A DNA stretch of 64,000 nucleotides from Macrostomum hystrix (Eukaryota > Platyhelminthes > Macrostomidae): assembly GCA_950097015.1 (NCBI GenBank), contig CATNEN010000039.1, positions 11,944,001 through 12,008,000 of the forward strand, read 5' to 3'. Under the pieces are notes generated by a model that had not been told where the DNA came from, searched no databases, and saw nothing but the letters and a program-made list of their open reading frames with translations. Shown here in pieces: positions 1 to 21,040 of this stretch. Each line of letters begins with the position of its first letter. Within the stretch, counting starts at the first letter, position 1. The translations under genes and the position numbers were made by a program.

Positions 1-590
1 AACCCACAGCGGATTAGCAATAGCCTCCAGTGGATTAGCGATAGCCTACAGCGGATAAGCGCTAGTTCTTGGCTTTGAGCCAGTTCTGTAAGTAGGGTTT
101 GAGCAGTTTGAGCAGTGTTTACAAAACTCGCTAGGCAAAAATGTCAAATCGAAATTGCAGGTGAGAAAAACTTGCCTGCAAAAAAACAACGAAATAATTA
201 CAGGCTATCAGTTGGGGCACTGATTAATTTCAACACTAACATGACACGGCACCCGCTGCGCTATCCATCAGCGCATTGCTCAAAGCTTCCCTATAAACAA
301 TGGCCCCCTGGGAGCAATGCTCTCAAAAACAATAATAAACAGGAAAACTCGACGTAAAAAATAGCAAGAAATTGCTGAAGTCTAATCGCTCCCGCAGCAG
401 CAATGCGACACCAACGACTGCATCTACAAGCTCGGTGCCGACGACTCGGATCCTGGCGCCCGCATCCTGTTCACAGTCGAGGTATGGACGGGCGGAAGCT
501 GCAGTATAGTAGGCAAAGGTTTTGTGTTTCATTAGAGAGCTGAAAAACATTCTCTTCGTTTTAGCGAAGACTGTCGCTAAATTAAATTTC
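1..590. other. Left-edge sequence without recognised gene
   Basis: The first ~70 bases hold about two and a half copies of a ~24-base unit (gcggattagc..atagcctccagt type), probably the end of another tandem array cut by the window edge. The rest shows no coding exon that I recognise. The stretch around 385-485 is GC-richer, but its reading frames match nothing I know. Confidence 0.4.
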
Positions 591-1299
591 AGACTGGCAC
601 TCCTGCGGTTGAGACTGGCACTCCTGCAGTTGAGACTGGCACTCCTGCAGTCGAGACTGGCACTCCTGCAGTTGAGACTGGCACCCAGCAGTTGAAACTG
701 GCACTCCTGCAGTCGAGACTGGCACCTAGCAGTTGAGACTGGCACTCCTGCAGTCGAGACTGGCACTCTTGCAGTCGAGACTGGCACTTCTGCGGTTGAG
801 ACTGGCACTCCTAAAGTTGAGACTGGCACTCCTGCAGTTGAGACTGGCACTCCTGCAGTTGAGACTGGCACTCCTGCAGTTGAGACTGGCACTCCTGTAG
901 TTGAGACTGGTACTCCTGCAGTTGAGACTGGCACTCCTAAAGTTGAGACTGGCACTCCTGCAGTTGAGACTGGCACTCCTGCAGTTGAGACTGGCACTCC
1001 TGCAGTCGAGACTGGCACTCCTGCAGTTGAGACTGGCACCCAGCAGTTGAAACTGGCACTCCTGCAGTCGAGACTGGCACCTAGCAGTTGAGACTGGCAC
1101 TACTGCAGTTGAGACTGGTACTCTTGCAGTCGAGACTGGCACTTCTGCGGTTGAGACTGGCACTCCTAAAGTTGAGACTGGCATTCCTGCAGTTGAGACT
1201 GGTACTCCTGCAGTTGAGACTGGCACTCCTAAAGTTGAGACTGGCACTCCTGCAGTCGAGACTGGCACCTAGCAGTTGAGACTGGCACTACTGCAGTCA
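591..1299. repeat. Minisatellite A, 21-bp unit
   Basis: About 33 tandem copies of a 21-bp unit with core GAGACTGGCACTCCTGCAGT. Variants are CTGCGG, CCTAAAG, and a shortened CACCTAGCAG/CACCCAGCAG form. The order of variants around 660-800 recurs around 1020-1150, so blocks of units have been duplicated. The unit length is divisible by three, which produces long spurious reading frames on both strands. Confidence 0.95.
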
Positions 1300-2201
1300 T
1301 CACACTCAGCGTCCTTCATCAGTGCCTCAGTCAGCACACTCAGCGTCCTTCATCAGTGCCTCAGTCAGCACACCCAGTGTCCTTCATCAGTGCCTCAGTC
1401 AGCACACTCAGCGTCCTTCATCAGTGCCTCAGTCAGCATACCCAGAGTCCTACAGTGTCTCAGTCATCACCTTCAGTGCCTCAGTCACCATACTCAGAGT
1501 CCTTCAGTGTCTCAGTCACCATACTCAGAGTCCTTCAGTGCCTCAGTCATCACCTTCAGTGCCTCAGTCACCATACTCAGAGTCCTTCAGTGTCTCAGTC
1601 ACCATACTCAGAGTCCTTCAGTGCCTCAGTCATCACCTTCAGTGCCTCAGTCACCATACTCAGAGTCCTTCAGTGTCTCAGTCACCATACTCAGAGTCCT
1701 TCAGTGCCTCAGTCATCACCTTCAGTGCCTCAGTCACCATACTCAGAGTCCTTCAGTGCCTCAGTCATCACCTTCAGTGCCTCAGTCACCATACTCAGAG
1801 TCCTTCAGTGTCTCAGTCACCATACTCAGAGTCCTTCAGTGCCTCAGTCATCACCTTCAGTGCCTCAGTCACCATACTCAGAGTCCTTCAGTGCCTCAGT
1901 CACCATACTCAGAGTCCCTCAGTGCCTCAGTCACCATACTCAGAGTCCTTCAGTGCCTCAGTCACCATACTCAGAGTCCTTCAGTGCCTCAGTCACCATA
2001 CTCAGAGTCCTTCAGTGCCTCAGTCACCATACTCAGAGTCCTTCAGTGTCTCAGTCATCACCTTCAGTGCCTCAGTCACCATACTCAGAGTCCTTCAGTG
2101 CCTCAGTCACCATACTCAGAGTCCTTCAGTGCCTCAATCACCATACTCAGAGTCCTTCAGTGCCTCAATCACCATACTCAGAGTCCTTCAGTGCCACAGC
2201 C
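1300..2201. repeat. Minisatellite B, 34-bp then 31/21-bp units
   Basis: The array abuts minisatellite A. It begins with about four copies of a 34-bp unit (CACTCAGCGTCCTTCATCAG core) and changes at about 1440 into a 31-bp unit (CACCATACTCAGAGTCCTTC) interspersed with a 21-bp short form (CATCACCTTCAGTGCCTCAG). All forms share TCAGTGCCTCAGTCA, so the array evolved by internal deletion or insertion within a common unit. Three overlapping open frames here are repeat artefacts. Confidence 0.95.
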
Positions 2202-2977
2202 TAAAATTTCAGTTCGTCTGTAATAAGTAATTGCGAAATGAAGAACAAAGCCGACACAAAACAGTCCATGAGCTGATAATTGCTTTCCAAACTGATAAAT
2301 GTCAGGCAAATATTATATAATATAAATGTAGCATTTACCGATTTACTACACAAGCCAAGCCACATTAAAGGTGTTGGGCGGACAAGATAGAGTTTTTACT
2401 AGTCTTTGTAATCGCACTTTTAAGTGCGTTATAGCAAAATAAAATACGCAAGTCGGTAAAAATGAAAGTGCATTATAAATATAAATATATATCGTTCATC
2501 TGATTTAGGATCACATAGCTTCAGATCGTAGCAATATATGAATAACGCATGCTCCAAAACCATTTGCTGCTTTTTCGGACAAGGCCATGAAATAATTCAC
2601 TTCATCTTTGTAGTTTTTTGTTCAAAGCAAAATAAAAACAACGAAACATTGTTTGATGAAATAGGCAGACACAGAAAGGCGGAAATAGAAGTCAAAAGCA
2701 GCGAGCCCGAGTCCCCATACTCCATACCTGTGGTAGCCTCTGCTGCTCCAAGTGCCAATGGGAAGACTTTCATAGTACAGACAGCAACATGTGGATGGCA
2801 AGATAAAGATAGGAAAACAAAATTGAGGATGGGATAAATAACTTCCTAAATTTTCGACACAAACTGTGGATTCATTTCTACCCAACTATAATAGAGAGGG
2901 GATAATTATCCCGAGTAAGGGCACCCACTGTGAGATGGGATATTTATCCCAAAATGGACGATGCCTTCCATTTAAGG
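2202..2977. other. Unannotated intergenic segment
   Basis: AT-rich, non-repetitive sequence between minisatellite B and a hAT element. Short open frames around 2540-2885 have no recognisable domain. I see no RNA gene or other feature. Confidence 0.4.
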
Positions 2978-3396
2978 CAGGGGTCGGCAAAATTATTAGC
3001 TAGCGGGCCTAAAAGACGACAGCGGGCCGCATTGACTGTAGAAATATAAGAGAAATACATCAGAGATAGGGGAGAGGTGAGACACGGGAGAGATAATACA
3101 CGGGAGAGATGAGACACGGGAGAGATGATACAGCGTGGGAGATGTGATACACGGGAGAGATGAGACACGGGAGAGATGAGACAGGGGAGAGATGAGACAC
3201 GGGAGAGTTGAGACACTGGAGAGATGAGACAGGGGAGAGATACGGCACGGGAGAGACGAGACAATGGAGAGATAAGACACGGGAGAGGTGACAAACGGGA
3301 GAGATGAGACAGGGGAGAGATGAAACAGCATACTATAGGTGTGGGAAGGGGCAACGGGCCGCATGGGGCCAGCGGGCCGGAGTTTGCCGACCTCTG
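2978..3396 (-). mobile_element. Non-autonomous hAT element with internal minisatellite, copy 1
   Basis: A 419-bp element. The left end starts CAGGGGTCGGCAAA and the right end finishes TTTGCCGACCTCTG, an inverted terminal repeat. It is flanked by a perfect 8-bp duplication ATTTAAGG at 2970-2977 and 3397-3404. An 8-bp duplication plus a CAGGG-type end is the hAT superfamily signature. There is no transposase reading frame. The interior (about 3060-3325) is a 16-bp minisatellite, on this strand GAGACACGGGAGAGAT. The subterminal sequence AAAAGACGACAGCGGGCCGC recurs inverted in the copy at 55207-55626, so the two copies lie in opposite orientations; strand here is relative to that copy. Confidence 0.92.
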
Positions 3397-3404
3397 ATTT
3401 AAGG

Positions 3405-4831
3405 ATTTAATTGTAAATTTAAGGGTTCTTCTTGTATCAGTCGGGAGCGGTCAGACAGAACAGAACCCGGACGCGAAATCAAGCAATAAGAGATGAGTGT
3501 CAAAGAATTTCTGTGCTCCACAAAGCATGTAACTTATATATGCACACAATATAGACAATATGCAATAGAAAGCAATAGAAATTAATATGCGACCATTGCT
3601 AAATACTCAACTTCAGTCATACTTACTAATATATAAGAATAAAAAATTTACACAGCGATTAGTAAATAATAAAAGCTAAAAAGCGCAAAAAGAAAAAAAG
3701 CAAATATGAAACAATTATTTAGTACAGATCACAGAAGGCAGTCTAATAGCTTTATCAGTACTTTCGAAGGCCGTTACCACGGTAACGCTTCAATTGACTC
3801 AGCGAAGGCATAAAAAATAAACAAAATTATAATTGTAATAGTTGTAATTTGCTTAATTGCAATAAGCAAATGTTTCGTGAAATATTGATATCAAGCGAGG
3901 CAAAATATCTGCTAATCAATAAATCAATAAGGAGATTTTGATCGATTTACAAGCGACACACGAGGCTGCACAAATAATTATCATAAATCAATAGATGGTA
4001 AGTGTGACATTCTTTTAAATAAATAGAAACTAGATTTGTAAATTAAAACTGAACAGACAAGCTTCCGTGTGTGCTAGGCGGCACTGTGTAAATAGAGAGA
4101 GAAAAAATCAACAATGTTGAATTTCGATTGTCGACCCGAATAAAAAAAGGTTAGAGTTCTGTGGCCACCGCTTAGACCTCTGGGTTGGGTCCAAAGGCAG
4201 GAAATCTCGGAGAAGCTAATTCGATTTTATTAATACGCCAAACATTTATTCCACTAGCCAAAATGGACAGAGACAATCAGAAAGAAAAAATTTCAATTTA
4301 GAGCATGGAAAAAACTGAAGTTTAATTCGAAAGACGAACATTGCTGCTGGGCTTTCTAAGAAACACAATTTAATTTTGCGATGAGCCGCAGAGGGGCAAA
4401 AAAAGAAGAATACAAAAGAAGACAGACAATTCAGAGCACAGAAAGATGTTCACTTCGCGCTAAAGAATAAAATTATTAACAAGAAAATAATAAGAATCAA
4501 TTGATGTACTTTCTTGAGGCAGGCAGTTTTGCTTGGTTAAACAGACGATAATATTAGTTATTGTTCAGCAAGCTAATAGCAGACTAGTATAAGCTTTGGA
4601 CCGCCGGTAGGACAAGCGGCGAGGACATGGATTCTTTGGTCACACTTTGCGATGTTAGCCGTCACAGGGAGGACTATTTTAAAGACGGCTATTGTAAAAA
4701 TGGGGATAATAAGGCAAGGGATTATGGAATCGGGACAGCAGGAAAGCGGATATTTGGTATTATTAGATAACATTGCAAATTTTTTATCTAGGATATTTTG
4801 AAGAGGATCATCTTCCACTCTTGCCACCGAA
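3405..4831. other. AT-rich segment downstream of TTBK
   Basis: The segment lies between a hAT element and the 3' end of the minus-strand TTBK gene and contains no recognisable exon. Part of it is probably the TTBK 3' untranslated region. Two TTTATT hexamers on the plus strand (4226-4231 and 4245-4250) read as AATAAA on the minus strand and are candidate polyadenylation signals for TTBK, unproven. Confidence 0.35.
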
Positions 4832-14572
<9,741 letters not shown>

Positions 14573-14593
14573 CGCAAAGAAGTTTTCAACAAA

Positions 14594-17500
14594 ATGTCAT
14601 CACCGCCGTCAGCTCCTCCGGCTAAGCGAGTTCGCTTCTCTGAATCTGTGACCACTCAGCGATTGGATGGGCCGGAAGCTTCTACTGTCTGGCGACCGCT
14701 AGTTGACAGTCGACACTCGCTGGACAGCGACGAAGAAGAAGACGGCGGTGTCATGACAGCCGGCGCGGACGAAGGCAATGATGGTCGCCTGCGAGAGGAG
14801 GACATTGAAGGTCAAGAGGAGGCCACCATTGCCAACGATGACGGCATAGCAATCACGCCGTTCAACATGCGGGAAGAGATGCGCGAAGGATATTTTGATG
14901 CCGCCGGCTGCTACATATTTAACAAGGAGGTAGGCAACCAGTCACCTGTTGTCCCCCGCCAACTCACGACTGTGATGGCTTACTGTTCCTGTACAACCCT
15001 GATCCTTCAGTTGGTTAATGTCCTGATTCTTAATTAGTTTTATGTCCTGATCCTTCAGTTTGTTTATCCCCTGATCCTTTCGTTGGTTTATCCCCTGATC
15101 CTTCAGTTGGTTTATCCCCTGATCCTTAAGTTTGTTTATTCCCTGATCCTTCTGTTGGTTTATGTCCTTATCCTTCAGTTTGTTTATCCCCTGATCCTTC
15201 AGTTGGTTTATCCCCTGATCCTTCAGTTTGTTTATCCCCTGATCCTTCAGTTGGTTTATCCCCTGATCCTTCAGTTGGTTTATCCCCTGATCCTTCAGTT
15301 GGTTTATCCCCTGATCCTTCAGTTGGTTTATCCCCTGATCCTTCTGTTGGTTTATCCCCTGATCCTTCTGTTGGTTTATCCCCTGATCCTTCTGTTGGTT
15401 TATGTCCTGATCCTTCTGTTGGTTTATGTCCTGATCCTTCAGTTGGTTTATGTCCTGATCCTTCAGTTGGTTTATGTCCTGATCCTTCAGTTGGTTTATG
15501 TCCTGATCCTTCAGTTGGTTTATCCCCTGATCCTTCAGTTGGTTTATGTCCTGATCCTTCAGTTGGTTTATCCTATGTCATAAATCTCTAATTTACTATC
15601 CCTAAAGCATTTGAAAGATTACATGCTTTTTGGAATACATTTTTACCAAATTCCCTAATCCCTACGATAATCCCTTAAATAACTATTCTATGGCACCTCT
15701 AACTTTTTTTCCATAATCCTTTTAAGTGTCGTCACAGTCCTTTATCCTTCAATATTAAGTCCCTAAATAATACATAAATCATTTCCTATAGGATAATATA
15801 TTATCCTACATGCCTCCCATCTATAATCCGTCAATTGATTTTCCTCTAATCCTTCATTAGATTATCCCTTAATCCTTCAATCAGTTATCCTCTAATCCTT
15901 CTATAGATTATCCCTTAATCCTTCATGCAATCAATTATCCTCTAATCCTTCAATAGATTATCCTCTAATCCTTCAATCGATTATCCTCTAATCATTCAAT
16001 AGATTATCCTCTAATCCTTCAATAGATTATCCTCTAATCCTTCAATCGATTATCCTCTAATCATTCAATAGATTATCCTCTAATCCTTCAATAGATTATC
16101 CTCTAATCCTTCAATCGATTATCCTCTAATCATTCAATAGATTATCCTCTAATCCTTCAATAGATTATCCTCTAATCCTTCAATCGATTATCCTCTAATC
16201 ATTTAATAGATTATCCTCTAATCATTCAATAGATTATCCTCTAATCATTCAATAGATTATCCTCTAATCATTCAATAGATTATCCTCTAATCATTCAATA
16301 GATTATCCTCTAATCCTTCAATAAAGTGTTGCATAATATCCCACAATCCTGCAGGAGAAGGAAGTACAGGACAGTTGGCTAGAATCCGTGGACTGGGATT
16401 CCGTGAAGCGGCAGGCCTCAACAGCTAGCAAAGCCAAGGATGGCGCAGACAAGGACAAAGCCGAGGCGAAAGACGAGGCGGCAGACAGCGAAGCTGATGG
16501 CGGCGATTCGGATTCGGACACGGGCTCGGAAGACCTGGGGCCCTCCCAGCTCGCTGGCGTGTGCGCCGCCGCTCGCGTCTACCTTCTACCTGGTGAGACA
16601 ATCGCCGCTGCCATCAAACGACTCGGCGGCGGTGCCAATCGAGCCCTGTCCGCGTCACAACGGCTGCGCTTGAAGAAGTCCGGCGGCACGGTGTCTAGCT
16701 CGTCGACAGCCGAGGCGGCTGCAAATCGGCAGCGAATGTCCGAGCTGTCCGATTTGGCCGGACGGCTTGTCACGGCCGGTCACATGACCGCCTACCAGAT
16801 GGACTCGGCACAGCTGGCTCGGCTTGGCGGGGTGGGCGACGCTGAGGCATCGGCTTCCGCTGCGTCAGCTGCCGGAGCTGGTGAGGTGGACCGGTCATGA
16901 AGCTTGAATAGAATCAGGGATTTCTATTATCATAATCTGGGATTTCTCCGATCCATGTCTTAGATTTCCACGATCCTAATCTGGGATTTCTCTGATCCTA
17001 ATCTTGGATTTCTCTGGTACTAATCTGGGATTTCACCGATCGTAATCTGGGATTTCTCTGATCCTAATCTTGGATTTCTCTGGTACTAATCTGGGATTTC
17101 ACCGATCGTAATCTGGGATTTCTCTGATCCTAATCTGGTATTTCTCTGGTCCTAATCTCGATTTCACCGTTCCTAATCTGGGATTTCACTGAAGCTAATC
17201 TGTGATTCTTCTGACCCTAATCTGGGATTCTTCTGATCCTAATCTGGGATTTCACTGATCCTAATCTGGGATTTCTCTGGTCCTAATCTGGATTTCACCG
17301 TTCCTAATCTGGGATTTCTCTGAAGCTAATCTGGGATTTCACTGATCCTAATCTGGGATTTCTCTGATCCTTAGCTCTGATCCTAATTTAAGATTAGTCT
17401 GATACCAGGTATTTTTTCAGATTTTAATCTGGGATTCCTCTAATCCTAATCTGTTATTTCTTCGATCCTAATCAGGGATTTTTGTAATCCTATTCAGGGA

Positions 17501-18504
17501 TTTTTCTGATCCTAATCAGGGATTTCTCTGATCCTAATCAGGGATTTTTCTGATCCTAATCAGGGATTTCTCTGATCCTAATCAGGGATTTCTCTGATCC
17601 TAATCAGGGATTTCTCTGATCCTAATCAGGGATTTTTCTAATCCTATTCAGGGATTTTTCTGCTCCTAATCAGGGATTTCTCTGATCCTAATCAGGGATT
17701 TCTCTGATCCTAATCAGGGATTCTTCTGACCCTAATCAGGGATTTTTCTGATCCTAATCAGGGATTCTTCTGATCCTAATCAGGGATTCTTCTGATCCTA
17801 ATCAGGGATTTTTCTGATCTCATCAGGGATTTTTTCTGATCCTATTCTGGGAATTTTCTGATCTTTATATGGGATTTTTTTCTCTAATCGGGAAATCCTG
17901 ATTAAAAATTCGCGATCATCATGTAACAGAGTAAAAAACGAAATTAGATTTCTCAGTTTCAAAAGTTAACTAGTGCTTTTTTTTTATCATTCACTCGTTA
18001 TTATAAATCTTAAAATCATGATATAAGTAGACATAAAAATATTTTATTTTTTTCCAAACTTCAATCCTAGCTATATATTTTTATAGAAATATTCTCAGTA
18101 ACAGGCTTACTCCTTATAGTAGCTGATCATCAAAAATTATTTTATTTGCCCTTCCAGGCGGCATGGACATGTTCGCCGACGATGATAACGGTAATCAAAA
18201 GTCAGCCGCCAAAGTCAAGCCCGATGATGAAGCTAAAAGCAGCAGCGGCGATAAAGCTGCTACAAACCAGTCTCAAGAGATCGATGAGCTTGGTGACGCC
18301 GGGGTGCAATGGTATTACCGAGTCGCTGACGATTCCGCGTCCGAGCTGCTTGGACCGTTCAGCTCTGAGCAGATGCTGCGATGGGCCGAGTCAGACACTG
18401 GCTGGCCCGGAGGGCACCGGACAGTGTTTGTCCGGAAACGAGACGCCGAGCCAGCGGCTCCTTTCTATTCGTCCACTAGGATTGACTTCGATTTATACGT
18501 ATGA
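14594..18504 (+). CDS. CD2BP2: CD2 antigen cytoplasmic tail-binding protein 2 (GYF domain; U5 snRNP 52K)
   Basis: Component of the U5 snRNP whose GYF domain binds proline-rich ligands; nuclear. Three exons: 14594-14929, 16355-16880 and 18158-18504 (phases 0 and 1), about 402 residues against 341 in human. Family hallmarks are KRVRFSE near the N-terminus, HSLDSDEEED, DIEGQEEATIA, ITPFNMREEMREGYFDA, then DSWLESVDWDSVK, a SDLAGRLV..GHMTAYQ helix region, and the C-terminal GYF domain (WYYRVADDS..LLGPFSSEQMLRW..FYSSTRIDFDLYV). The GYF tripeptide itself is replaced by a GWP-like sequence. The start lies 21 nt behind an acceptor-like CTTTCAG (14566-14572). Both introns are mostly minisatellite, and another array begins 16 bp after the stop codon. 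The identity is secure. Confidence 0.94.
14990..15575. repeat. Minisatellite G in CD2BP2 intron 1, 23-bp unit
   Basis: About 25 copies of a 23-bp unit with core CCCCTGATCCTTCAGTTGG and TTTAT linker. The CCCC/GTCC, CAG/CTG and TTGG/TTTG positions vary. The stop-free hydrophobic frame here is a repeat artefact. The core matches arrays F and J. Confidence 0.95.
15830..16325. repeat. Minisatellite H in CD2BP2 intron 1, 23-bp unit
   Basis: About 21 copies of a 23-bp unit with core ATTATCCTCTAATCCTTCAA. A three-unit pattern (AATAGATT, AATCGATT, and CATTCAATAG forms) repeats several times between about 15950 and 16200, so the array has a higher-order period of about 69 bp. It ends about 30 bp before the second CD2BP2 exon. 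Confidence 0.93.
16920..17880. repeat. Minisatellite I in CD2BP2 intron 2, 22-bp unit
   Basis: About 43 copies of a 22-bp unit. The left part has core GATCCTAATCTGGGATTTCT; from about 17470 the unit becomes CCTAATCAGGGATTT. The array starts about 40 bp after the exon-2 donor. Confidence 0.94.
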
Positions 18505-18520
18505 GATTGTGGCGAGACAG

Positions 18521-20690
18521 CTGTTCCTTCAGTTGGGTTGACCCCCTGATCCTTCAGTTGGGTTGACCCCCTGTTCCTTCAGTTGGGTTGACCCCCTGTT
18601 CCTTCATTTGGGTTGACCCCCTGATCCTTCATTTGGGTTGACCCCCTGATCCTTCAGTTGGGTTGACCCCCTGTTCCTTCAGTTGGGTTGACCCCCTGTT
18701 CCTTCAGTTGGGTTGACCCCCTGTTCCTTCAGTTGGGTTGACCCCCTGTTCCTTCAGTTGGGTTGACCCCCTGTTCCTTCAGTTGGGTTGACCCCCTGTT
18801 CCTTCAGTTGGGTTGACCCCCTGTTCCTTCAGTTGGGTTGACCCCCTGTTCCTTCAGTTGGGTTGACCCCCTGTTCCTTCAGTTGGGTTGACCCCCTGTT
18901 CCTTCAGTTGGGTTGACCCCCTGTTCCTTCAGTTAGGTTGACCCCCTGTTCCTTCAGTTGGGTTGACCCCCTGTTCCTTCAGTTGGGTTGAACCCCTTGT
19001 CCTTCAGTTGGGTTGAACCCCTTGTCCTTCAGTTGGGTTGACCCCCTGTTCCTTCAGTTGGGTTGACCCCCTGTTTCTTCAGTTGGGTTGATCCCCTGTT
19101 CCTTCAGTTGGGTTGACCCCCTGTTCCTTCAGTTGGGTTGAACCCCTTGTCCTTCAGTTGGGTTGAACCCCTGTTCCTTCAGTTGGGTTGAACCCCTTGT
19201 CCTTCAGTTGGGTTGAACCCCTTGTCCTTCAGTTGGGTTGAACCCCTTGTCCTTCAGTTGGGTTGAACCCCTTGTCCTTCAGTTGGGTTGACCCCCTGTT
19301 CCTTCAGTTGGGTTGACCCCCTGTTCCTTCAGTTGGGTTGATCCCCTGTTCCTTCAGTTGGGTTGACCGCCTGTTCCTTCAGTTGGGTTGACCCCCTTGT
19401 CCTTCAGTTGGGTTGACCCCCTGTTCCTTCAGTTGGGTTGACCCCCTGTTCCTTCAGTTGGGTTGAACCCCTTGTCCTTCAGTTGGGTTGAACCCCTTGT
19501 CCTTCAGTTAGGTTGACCCCCTGTTCCTTCAGTTGGGTTGACCCCCTGTTCCTTCAGTTGGGTTGACCCCCTGTTCCTTCAGTTGGGTTGACCCCCTGTT
19601 CCTTCAGTTGGGTTGAACCCCTTGTCCTTCAGTTGGGTTGACCCCCTGTTCCTTCAGTTGGGTTGAACCCCTTGTCCTTCAGTTGGGTTGAACCCCTGTT
19701 CCTTCAGTTGGGTTGACCCCCTGTTCCTTCAGTTGGGTTGACCCCCTGTTCCTTCAGTTGGGTTGACCCCCTGTTCCTTCAGTTGGGTTGAACCCCTTGT
19801 CCTTCAGTTGGGTTGAACCCCTGTTCCTTCAGTTGGGTTGAACCCCTGTTCCTTCAGTTGGGTTGACCCCCTGTTCCTTCAGTTGGGTTGACCCCCTGTT
19901 CCTTCAGTTGGGTTGACCCCCTGTTCCTTCAGTTGGGTTGAACCCCTTGTCCTTCAGTTGGGTTGACCCCCTGTTCCTTCAGTTGGGTTGACCCCCTGTT
20001 CCTTCAGTTGGGTTGAACCCCTTGTCCTTCAGTTGGGTTGAACCCCTTGTCCTTCAGTTGGGTTGACCCCCTGTTCCTTCAGTTGGGTTGACCCCCTGTT
20101 CCTTCAGTTGGGTTGACCCCCTGTTCCTTCAGTTGGGTTGAACCCCTTGTCCTTCAGTTGGGTTGACCCCCTGTTCCTTCAGTTGGGTTGACCCCCTGTT
20201 CCTTCAGTTGGGTTGACCCCCTGTTCCTTCAGTTGGGTTGAACCCCTTGTCCTTCAGTTGGGTTGAACCCCTTGTCCTTCAGTTGGGTTGAACCCCTTGT
20301 CTTTCAGTTGGGTTGAACCCCTGTTCCTTCAGTTGGGTTGAACCCCTTGTCCTTCAGTTGGGTTGAACCCCTTGTCCTTCAGTTGGGTTGAACCCCTTGT
20401 CCTTCAGTTGGGTTGAACCCCTTGTCTTTCAGTTGGGTTGAACCCCTGTTCCTTCAGTTGGGTTGAACCCCTTGTCCTTCAGTTGGGTTGAACCCCTTGT
20501 CCTTCAGTTGGGTTGAACCCCTTGTCCTTCAGTTGGGTTGAACCCCTTGTCCTTCAGTTGGGTTGAACCCCTTGTCCTTCAGTTGGGTTGAACCCCTTGT
20601 CCTTCAGTTGGGTTGAACCCCTTGTCCTTCAGTTGGGTTGAACCCCTTGTCCTTCAGTTGGGTTGAACCCCTTGTCCTTCAGTTGGGTCA
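18521..20690. repeat. Minisatellite J downstream of CD2BP2, 25-bp unit, about 87 copies
   Basis: The largest array in the window. The unit core is CCTTCAGTTGGGTTGA followed by CCCCCTGTT (type A) or ACCCCTTGT (type B); a 24-bp A/B recombinant form also occurs. Type A dominates the first half and type B is homogeneous in the last ~400 bp. It starts 16 bp after the CD2BP2 stop codon, so it either forms the 3' untranslated region or is removed by early polyadenylation. It is followed directly by 12 bases of inverted unit (20691-20702). Confidence 0.97.
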
Positions 20691-20785
20691 AACAGGGGGT
20701 CAGTTAAATTGACACAAGTCAGTTTGTGATTTTTTTCACACTTGGTCTGTCAAATTAATTAAAATCTCCGGTGAGTTGTTTTTCT

Positions 20786-20791
20786 AATAAA
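20786..20791 (+). terminator. Candidate polyadenylation signal for CD2BP2
   Basis: AATAAA lying 95 bp beyond the end of array J, and the first canonical hexamer I find downstream of the CD2BP2 stop codon. If it is used, the message carries the whole 2.2-kb array in its 3' untranslated region. Confidence 0.35.
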
Positions 20792-21040
20792 ACTTTATCC
20801 ACAGCAATGACAGGCTGAAATGAAATGAATGAATATGTAGCATTTCTAGCCAGTGTTATACGAGCTCGCACCTTGATCATCTGAAATTGAAATAGAAAAT
20901 TTGTACTTTTCGTGTGTAAAAAAGCGAAAATGTATATAGACTCATTGTGCAAAGGCCAGTAAAATTATTATTCCACCGCTACATTATTTCATGTAATCAT
21001 GTTTTTTGTATGTGTATTTTGTAAATTATTAGATTCACGG

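Noticed and set aside
323-2230. Several long reading frames of 180-315 codons
   Set aside because: All are translations of minisatellites A and B in different frames and strands; periods divisible by three or lacking stops produce them.
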